From positions 131,501 through 195,500 of the forward strand of contig NZ_FOQV01000007.1 of NCBI RefSeq assembly GCF_900113835.1: a stretch of DNA of 64,000 nt. Reading direction: 5' to 3'. The position numbers and the translations under genes were made by a program. A model generated the notes under the pieces. The model had not been told where the DNA came from, did no database searches, and worked only from the letters and a program-made list of their open reading frames with translations. The stretch comes from Allobosea sp. OK403 (GTDB taxonomy: Bacteria > Pseudomonadota > Alphaproteobacteria > Rhizobiales > Beijerinckiaceae). Shown here piece after piece: positions 58,823 to 64,000 of the stretch (position 1 is its first letter; each line of letters opens with the position of its first letter).

Positions 58823-59854
58823 ATGAAAGGCGTCATCATTCACGCCCCTCGCGATCTCAGGATCGAGGATATCGCAGTCGTTGCGCCTGAAGCCGGCCAG
58901 GTCCGCATCCGCATCGCCGCCGGTGGCATTTGCGGGTCGGATCTGCATTACTACCAGCACGGCGGCTTCGGCACGGTGCGGATCAAGCAGCCCATGGCGC
59001 TCGGCCACGAGATCGCCGGCGTGATCGAGGAGATCGGCGAGGGCGTCTCGCACCTCGTTCTCGGCATGCGCGTCGCGGTCAATCCGAGCCAGCCCTGCAA
59101 TGCCTGCCGCTATTGCCATGAAGGCATGCGCCATGAATGCCTGAACATGCAGTTCATCGGCAGCGCGATGCGCTTCCCCCATGCCCAGGGCGGCTTCCGG
59201 CAAAGCCTGACCGTCAACGCCTATCAGGCGGTGCCCGTCGGCGACACTGTCAGCATGGGCGAAGCCGCGATGGCGGAGCCCTTCGCCGTCTGCCTGCATG
59301 CCGGCAAGCAGGCTGGACCGCTGCTTGGCAAGCGCGTGCTGGTGACGGGCTGCGGGCCGATCGGCGCACTCTGCATCGTGGTCGCGCGCCTGGGCGGGGC
59401 GGCCGAGATCCTCGCGACCGATGTCGCGGATGCGCCCCTAGTGACGGCCCGGGCACTTGGTGCCACGCAGGCGGTCAACATCGCGGCGCAGCCTGAAGCG
59501 CTCGGGGCCTATACCGCCGACAAGGGCAGCTTCGACGTCCTGTTCGAAGCCTCGGGCAATGGCCGCGCTTTGGCGGGTGCGCTCGATGCCATGCGTCCTG
59601 GCGGCGTCATCGTGCAGGTCGGTCTCGGCGGCGACGTGACCCTGCCGATGAACCTCATCGTTGCCAAGGAACTGCGCCTGCACGGCACCTTCCGCTTTGA
59701 CGCGGAGTTCCAGCTCGCGGTCGATCTGATGAGCAATGGTCTCGTCGATCTGAAGCCGCTGGTCAGCGCCACCTTGCCGTTCGAGCGTGCGGTCGAGGCC
59801 TTCGAACTCGCCGCAGACCGATCGCGCGCGATGAAGGTGCAGCTGGCGTTCTGA
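58823..59854 (+). CDS. zinc-dependent alcohol dehydrogenase, L-idonate 5-dehydrogenase-like
   Basis: 343-residue medium-chain dehydrogenase. The ATG at 58823 follows AAGGAGG. Catalytic zinc ligands lie in GGICGSDLHYYQHGGFGTVR (Cys) and MALGHEIAGVIEEIGEGVSH (His-Glu). The structural zinc site carries Cys residues in NPSQPCNACRYCHEGMRHEC. The Rossmann motif is TGCGPIGALCIVVARLGGA. The HYYQHGGFG pattern is the one I associate with L-idonate 5-dehydrogenase (IdnD), which makes 5-keto-D-gluconate. It closes the sugar ABC operon, and a gluconate 5-dehydrogenase-like SDR lies in the same region. Confidence 0.87.
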   Translation: MKGVIIHAPRDLRIEDIAVVAPEAGQVRIRIAAGGICGSDLHYYQHGGFGTVRIKQPMALGHEIAGVIEEIGEGVSHLVLGMRVAVNPSQPCNACRYCHEGMRHECLNMQFIGSAMRFPHAQGGFRQSLTVNAYQAVPVGDTVSMGEAAMAEPFAVCLHAGKQAGPLLGKRVLVTGCGPIGALCIVVARLGGAAEILATDVADAPLVTARALGATQAVNIAAQPEALGAYTADKGSFDVLFEASGNGRALAGALDAMRPGGVIVQVGLGGDVTLPMNLIVAKELRLHGTFRFDAEFQLAVDLMSNGLVDLKPLVSATLPFERAVEAFELAADRSRAMKVQLAF

Positions 59855-59954
59855 GGTCCAAATCCGGGACGGTGCGGTCGCTGGCCATGAATCGGGCCTG
59901 CGATCGCGCCTTCTCCCGATCGAGGAAAATCCCGCATAGCCTGCAAAATACCCC

Positions 59955-59985
59955 TTGAACCTCTAGTGACTAGAGCAATTAAGCT
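59955..59985 (+). promoter_or_regulatory. MerR-type promoter/operator of the metal ATPase gene
   Basis: TTGAAC (59955-59960), a 19-bp spacer, and TAAGCT-like -10 (TTAAGC/TAAGCT near 59980-59985). Inside the spacer is the perfect 15-bp palindrome CTCTAGTGACTAGAG (59961-59975). A lengthened spacer with a CTCTAGT-N-ACTAGAG-type dyad is the hallmark of ZntR/CadR/PbrR (MerR-family) promoters. No merR-family gene lies in the window, so the regulator is encoded elsewhere. Confidence 0.82.
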
Positions 59986-60012
59986 CGTCATCACTGGTCA
60001 AGGAGATTTGTG

Positions 60013-62886
60013 ATGACGCTGCCCGCGGAAGCCCTCAAGGGACTGGAATCGCAGTCGAAATCCATCACCTGGAAGGTCGATGGCATGGATTGCGGCAGCT
60101 GCGCCTCGACCATCCGGACCGCGCTCGAAAAGCTGCCGGGCGTCTCCGACATCAAGATTTCCGTGACCAAGGAGACGCTGAGCCTGGCCTTGGCGGAGGG
60201 AACCACGACTGCGGACGCCATCGAGGCGCGCGTGAAGCGGTTGGGCTTCGGGCCGACATTGCAGGCCGCCAAAGCAAAGCCGGCAGAAGCCCGCAGCCAC
60301 GACCATCACGCGCATGACCACTCAGCGTGTGACCATGACCACGGCGCTCATGACCACAAGGCTCATGATCACGACGTTCTTGGCCACGCGCCCGCGCAAG
60401 CAGCGGTGGATGAGTGTGGCTGCGGCCATGACCATGCCGCGCCGGCTCCAAAGCCCGCCGAACAGCATGCGCACGACCACTCTGCTTGCGGGCATGATCA
60501 CCACGCTCATGACCACGCCGCTCATGGCGATGCGCCCGTGCAAGCTGCCGCGGATGAGTGTGGCTGCGGCCATGACCATGCTGCGCCGGCTCGCAAACCT
60601 GTCGAACAGCACGCGCACGACCATTCCGCTTGCGGCCATGATCACCACGGCCACGATCACGCCCATGCCCACGCCTCTGCAAACCGGGCTGCCGAGGTCG
60701 TCGCAGCCGATGCGCTGAGCTGGAAGGTCGCCGGCATGGATTGCGGCAGCTGCGCGGCGACCATCCGGACGGCTCTGGAAAAGATGCCGGGGGTCAGTGA
60801 TCTGAAGATCTCGATCACCAACGAGACCTTGTCCTTGCGCCTTGCCGCCGACAGCGCCGGGGTTGCGGCGATCGATACTCAGCTCAGCCGCCTCGGCTAC
60901 AAGCCGACGCTGCTTACTGTGCCCTCAACTGTGAGCGAGGACGCCCCGATTGCGACGCCCGAGGCGCCGCGCCGCTGGTGGACGACGTCGAAGGGCAGGG
61001 TGGCGATCACGGCCGGCCTGCTTCTGGCCGCCGCCTATGCTGTTGGCCTGGTCTTTCCGCAGGCCGCCTTCGCGGTCTTCGCGCTCGCGACGGTTATCGC
61101 CGTGGCGCCGATCGCCAAGCGTGCCGTGATGGCCGCGCTTGCAGGCGCGCCCTTCACCATCGAGATGCTGATGACGATCGCCGCCGCCGGCGCGCTCTTC
61201 ATCGGGGCGATCGAGGAGGCGGCCGTCGTCGTCTTCCTTTTCGCCGTCGGCGAGGTGCTCGAAGGCGTTGCCGCCAACAAGGCGCGCTCCGGCATACGCG
61301 CGCTTGCGGCGCTGGTGCCCAAGACGGCTTTGCTCGATGAGGGCGGCAGCGTGCGCGAAGTCGCTGCCGCCTCGCTGCGGATCGGACAGATCGCGCTGGT
61401 GCGGCCGGGCGACCGTGTCCCTGCCGATGGCAGCGTGGTCGCCGGGTTCTCCAGCGTCGACGAATCGCCGATCACCGGCGAATCCGTGCCCAAAGGCAAG
61501 GAGCCGGGAGCGGCTATCTTCGCCGGCTCGATCAACCAGGAAGCGGCGCTGCGCATCAAGGTCGAGCGTGCGCCGGAGGACAACACCATCGCCCGCATCG
61601 TGGCGCTGGTCGAGGAGGCGCAGGACGCCAAGGCCCCCACCGAGCGCTTCATCGATCGCTTCTCGCGCATCTACATGCCTTGCATCGTCGGCCTGTCGCT
61701 GCTCGTCGCCGTGCTGCCGCCGCTGTTTGCCGGTGCGGAGTGGTCGGTCTGGATCTATCGCGGCCTGACGCTGCTGCTGATCGGCTGCCCCTGCGCGCTC
61801 GTCATTTCTGTGCCTGCCGCGATCGCCTCAAGCCTGTCGATGGCGGCCAGGCGCGGCCTGCTGGTCAAGGGCGGCGCGGTGGTCGAGGCGCTGGCCCGCA
61901 CCCAGATCGTCGCCTTCGACAAGACGGGCACGCTGACCTGGGGCAGGCCGGTGGTGACCGACATCGTGCCGGGCGCTGCCAATGCCGGCCGCCTGTTGGC
62001 ACTGGCTGGCGCGGTCGAGCGCGAATCCAGCCATCCGCTGGCGGAAGCCATCGTGGCGCGGGCGCAGGACGACCGGGCTGTCAAGCTCGTGGTCTCGGCC
62101 ACGCGCGCCATTCCCGGCAAGGGCATGGAAGCCTTTTTGGGCGAAACCCCGATCTTCATCGGCGCGCCACGCTTCGCGGCTGAGCGGACGGCGCTGCCGG
62201 CCGAGATGAATGAGCGGATCGCGGCACTGGAGGCACAAGGCAAGACCGTCGTGGTCGTGCTCGAGGGCGAGATCGTCGCCGGGGTGATCGCCCTGCGCGA
62301 CGAGCCGCGCCCGGACGCCCGCACCGCGATCGCGGAGCTCAAGGCGCTCGGCCTGCGCGCGGTCATGCTGACGGGCGACAACCGCCGCACCGGCGAGGCT
62401 ATCGGCGGCCAACTCGGCATCGAGGTCCAGGCCGAGATGATGCCCGAAGCCAAGGTCGAGGCGGTACGCGCCTTGCGGCAGGCGGGTCATGTCGTGATGG
62501 TCGGCGACGGCATCAACGATGCGCCGGCGCTGGCTGCGGCCGATGCCGGCATCGCCATGGGCTCGGGCACGGATGTCGCCATCGAGGCCGCGGACGCGGC
62601 CTTGCTGAAGAGCCGCGTCGGCGATGTCGTCAGGCTGATCCGGCTGTCGCGCGCGACCATGGCCAATATCCGCCAGAACATCGTCATTGCGCTCGGGCTG
62701 AAGCTGCTCTTCCTCGTCACCACGATCATCGGCGCGACCGGGCTCTGGATCGCGGTCCTGGCGGATACGGGGGCGACGGTTCTTGTCACGCTCAACGCAC
62801 TGAGGTTGCTGGGTTTCTTCAAGGGCGAGGACAGCCCACAGACCGCCGTGCCCGTGACGCGAAATTTTTCGCCTGAACACGCTTGA
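60013..62886 (+). CDS. zntA: heavy-metal P-type ATPase, Zn/Cd/Pb exporter with His-rich linker
   Basis: 957-residue inner-membrane efflux pump of the P1B-2 type. ATG at 60013 after AAGGAGAT. HMA domain 1 (GMDCGSCASTIRTALEKLPG, about residues 17-80), a His/Cys-rich linker (about 93-225) with a 48-residue tandem repeat, HMA domain 2 (about 233-300; GMDCGSCAATIRTALEKMPG), membrane spans, TGES actuator motif, membrane C-P-C in LLIGCPCALVISVP, DKTGTLTWG phosphorylation site, GDGINDAPALAAADAG hinge, then the last two spans with LKLLFLVTTIIG (Lys) and LADTGATVLVTLNALRLLGF (Asp). The Lys/Asp pair with C-P-C is the Zn2+/Cd2+/Pb2+ pattern. The promoter is MerR-type. It exports toxic divalent metal to the periplasm. 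Confidence 0.93.
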   Translation: MTLPAEALKGLESQSKSITWKVDGMDCGSCASTIRTALEKLPGVSDIKISVTKETLSLALAEGTTTADAIEARVKRLGFGPTLQAAKAKPAEARSHDHHAHDHSACDHDHGAHDHKAHDHDVLGHAPAQAAVDECGCGHDHAAPAPKPAEQHAHDHSACGHDHHAHDHAAHGDAPVQAAADECGCGHDHAAPARKPVEQHAHDHSACGHDHHGHDHAHAHASANRAAEVVAADALSWKVAGMDCGSCAATIRTALEKMPGVSDLKISITNETLSLRLAADSAGVAAIDTQLSRLGYKPTLLTVPSTVSEDAPIATPEAPRRWWTTSKGRVAITAGLLLAAAYAVGLVFPQAAFAVFALATVIAVAPIAKRAVMAALAGAPFTIEMLMTIAAAGALFIGAIEEAAVVVFLFAVGEVLEGVAANKARSGIRALAALVPKTALLDEGGSVREVAAASLRIGQIALVRPGDRVPADGSVVAGFSSVDESPITGESVPKGKEPGAAIFAGSINQEAALRIKVERAPEDNTIARIVALVEEAQDAKAPTERFIDRFSRIYMPCIVGLSLLVAVLPPLFAGAEWSVWIYRGLTLLLIGCPCALVISVPAAIASSLSMAARRGLLVKGGAVVEALARTQIVAFDKTGTLTWGRPVVTDIVPGAANAGRLLALAGAVERESSHPLAEAIVARAQDDRAVKLVVSATRAIPGKGMEAFLGETPIFIGAPRFAAERTALPAEMNERIAALEAQGKTVVVVLEGEIVAGVIALRDEPRPDARTAIAELKALGLRAVMLTGDNRRTGEAIGGQLGIEVQAEMMPEAKVEAVRALRQAGHVVMVGDGINDAPALAAADAGIAMGSGTDVAIEAADAALLKSRVGDVVRLIRLSRATMANIRQNIVIALGLKLLFLVTTIIGATGLWIAVLADTGATVLVTLNALRLLGFFKGEDSPQTAVPVTRNFSPEHA
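60409..60672 (+). repeat. 144-bp tandem repeat inside the metal ATPase gene (His-rich linker)
   Basis: Unit 1 spans 60409-60552 and unit 2 starts at 60553 and breaks off near 60672; the period is 144 bp, 48 codons. Both units begin DECGCGHDHAAPA and contain HAHDHSACGHDHH. A shorter related stretch rich in His-Asp pairs precedes them from about 60297. The repeats make a flexible metal-binding linker. Confidence 0.88.
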
Positions 62887-62951
62887 CCTTCCCATCAGGG
62901 CAAGCCGCAGCCTGATCCCACCATCAGCCAAACCACAAAGGACGCTTTCTC

Positions 62952-63224
62952 ATGTGTTCATGCAGCCAGCATGCGGCCCCCACCAAGACTGAGACCGGCG
63001 CGACGCCGGACCAGGCGGTGATCCTCCTCGTCGACGACATGACCTGCGGCCACTGCGCCGGCACGATCAAGGGCGCGATCGAGCAGGCGCTGCCGGGCTC
63101 CTCCGTCACCGCCGACCCAGCCTCCAAGCGTGTCACCATCACCGGCGCCAGCGACAGCGCCGCGATCCAGGCGATCGTGACCAAGGCCGGCTATACGCCG
63201 CTACTGGCAGGCGCTTCTGCCTGA
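62952..63224 (+). CDS. small heavy-metal-associated (HMA) domain protein
   Basis: 90-residue CopZ-like protein. The HMA motif is DDMTCGHCAGTIKGAIEQAL near residues 29-48 with the C-x-x-C metal site, preceded by a short Cys-containing tail (MCSCSQHAAPTKTETG). An AAAGGA site precedes the ATG. It lies 65 bp after the metal ATPase gene and probably delivers metal to it or binds metal in the cytoplasm. The M-T-C-G-H-C form is more typical of copper carriers, whereas the ATPase looks zinc-type, so the metal is uncertain. Confidence 0.88.
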   Translation: MCSCSQHAAPTKTETGATPDQAVILLVDDMTCGHCAGTIKGAIEQALPGSSVTADPASKRVTITGASDSAAIQAIVTKAGYTPLLAGASA

Positions 63225-63312
63225 AATCCGCCAGGCACTGCCTGAATCTCGGGCGTCGGCGAGAAATTCCATACAATACGGGACCCCTGGCTGGGTCTCG
63301 AATTGCGACAAG

Positions 63313-63342
63313 ACGGACGGCTCCCGCGACTGAGCCGTCCGT
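63313..63342. terminator. strong hairpin downstream of the HMA gene, candidate terminator
   Basis: ACGGACGGCTC (63313-63323) and GAGCCGTCCGT (63332-63342), a perfect 11-bp stem with an 8-base loop. It is 89 bp after the HMA stop in the 295-bp gap before the next gene. There is no T-tract, so termination would be of the stem-only kind. Confidence 0.55.
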
Positions 63343-63383
63343 GAAAGCGAGCGGGCCGGCCCGGCAAGACATGCGGGAGAGCT

Positions 63384-63409
63384 ATCGTATATTAATATTA
63401 TAACATATC
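63384..63409 (+). promoter_or_regulatory. AT-rich island before the last binding-protein gene
   Basis: TATCGTATATTAATATTATA at the left with the self-complementary core ATATTAATAT, then ACATAT. It is the most AT-rich stretch of this GC-rich region and lies about 110 bp upstream of the ATG at 63520. It probably holds the promoter or an operator; no specific regulator family can be named. Confidence 0.4.
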
Positions 63410-63519
63410 AGATCGACGGCATCATGAACTCGGCGAGACCGCCTTCGCGGGCGTTCCCTCCGATACCGCGAGAGCAAGTCGGCGAGACGGGAACAGCGAA
63501 CAACAACGGAGTCGTCAGC

Positions 63520-64000
63520 ATGATTACGCGAGCAGGGCTTGTTGCATCCTTCCTCTACACTCTGGGCGTTGCGGGTGCAGCTTTCGCGCAGGGCGGCGGA
63601 AAATTCGTCATCGCCGAGAATTTCCCGCCGCGCGCCGGCTTTGCGCTCGAAACCGATGACGCCAACGTGCTGTCAAAGGCGGGTTGCCTGGAAATGCTGA
63701 CGCGCATCGATTTCGACGGCAAGCTGAAACCTGCGCTCGCGACCTCATGGACGCAAACCGCTCCCGATACCTGGGATTTCACCTTGCGCAAGGGCGTCAG
63801 CTTTCAGGACGGCCAGGCGCTGACGGCAGCAAACGCCGCTGCCGCGCTCAATGCGGTGCTCAAGGTCACCGCGCCGGCCCGCGCCTTCTCGCCCAAGCTG
63901 ATCAAGTCGGTGGAGGCGATCAATGAGGACACGGTGCGCGTGACCACGCCCGTTGCCTCTGTGCTGACGCCGCTGCGGTTGGCTGCGGCCAATACCGGCA
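63520..64000 (+). CDS. ABC transporter substrate-binding protein, family 5 (3' end cut by window)
   Basis: First 160 residues of an Opp/NikA-type periplasmic binding protein. Sec signal MITRAGLVASFLYTLGVAGA with cleavage near AAFAQ; mature part with FVIAENFPPRAGFALETDDA, CLEMLTRIDFDGKLKPALAT and WDFTLRKGVSFQDGQALTAA. A GGAG site precedes the ATG. It probably begins a new Opp-type operon to the right of the window. Metal (nickel) transport is possible because of the neighbouring metal genes, but nothing in the visible part shows it. Confidence 0.88.
   Translation, partial: MITRAGLVASFLYTLGVAGAAFAQGGGKFVIAENFPPRAGFALETDDANVLSKAGCLEMLTRIDFDGKLKPALATSWTQTAPDTWDFTLRKGVSFQDGQALTAANAAAALNAVLKVTAPARAFSPKLIKSVEAINEDTVRVTTPVASVLTPLRLAAANTG

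Noticed and set aside
63384..63409. NikR or Fur box before the last binding-protein gene
   Set aside because: The AT-rich island does not match the NikR GTATGA-N16-TCATAC pattern or a clear 19-bp Fur box, so only a general promoter/operator call is made.
1..64000. tRNA, rRNA or known riboswitch
   Set aside because: I looked in the intergenic gaps and found no cloverleaf, rRNA segment or recognisable riboswitch core; nearly all gaps are short or filled with palindromic repeats.

Overview
The window is about 64 kb of GC-rich, densely coding bacterial DNA. Codon use, frequent 4-bp ATGA/GTGA gene overlaps, families of short palindromic repeats and the gene content point to an alphaproteobacterium of the Rhizobiales/Hyphomicrobiales, perhaps Bosea-like. 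The taxon is inferred; there is no rRNA or other marker gene. I see no tRNA, rRNA, CRISPR array, transposase or prophage. The region is an archive of uptake-and-catabolism cassettes: about ten ABC transport systems (peptide/Opp, polyamine/Pot, polar amino acid and sugar types), most joined to hydrolases or oxidoreductases and to a local regulator that is divergent or in tandem.

Layout. (1) 1-4740, minus: Opp-type transporter, creatininase-family hydrolase and a cut Pot-type binding protein, divergent from a GntR/FCD regulator (5004-5684). (2) 5828-17313, minus: LysR regulator, C-N hydrolase, RraA-like protein, full Pot-type transporter, then hydantoinase/oxoprolinase HyuA and HyuB and a malate/lactate-dehydrogenase-family oxidoreductase. 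(3) 17517-18919, minus: flavin-reductase-like protein and a GntR/FCD regulator. They diverge from a long plus operon (19176-28883) with a complete Opp/Dpp transporter, two amidohydrolases, a leaderless binding-protein-like protein and a DHCW cupin. Two perfect 15-bp palindromes lie in the divergent gap. (4) 28972-33455, minus: polar amino acid transporter, an SDR with a degenerate active site, and an enolase-superfamily enzyme. (5) 33827-38312, plus: Pot-type transporter behind a possible sigma-54 promoter. (6) 38501-46100, minus: Pot-type transporter, polysaccharide-deacetylase/cyclic-imidase-like protein, two SDRs and an amidase, divergent from a MarR regulator with a perfect palindromic operator. 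(7) 46988-59854: a sugar-acid region with a gluconate 5-dehydrogenase-like SDR, an enolase-superfamily dehydratase, a GntR regulator, a 2-hydroxyacid dehydrogenase, an amino acid transporter, a sugar (MalFGK-type) transporter and an L-idonate 5-dehydrogenase-like enzyme. The same 16-bp operator occurs before the GntR gene and before the sugar operon. (8) 60013-63224: zinc/cadmium/lead P-type ATPase with a His-rich duplicated linker behind a MerR-type promoter, and a small HMA protein. (9) 63520-end: a cut Opp-type binding protein.

The recurring logic is import of a small nitrogenous or sugar-acid compound, then hydrolysis or oxidation by the linked enzymes. Substrates cannot be fixed from sequence; proposals (cyclic imides in block 6, N-heterocycles in blocks 2 and 3, L-idonate/gluconate-type acids in block 7) are inference. 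The best-supported new observations are regulatory: the shared operator of block 7, the paired palindromes of block 3, the MarR palindrome of block 6 and the MerR-type promoter of block 8. Several enzymes also lack canonical catalytic residues.
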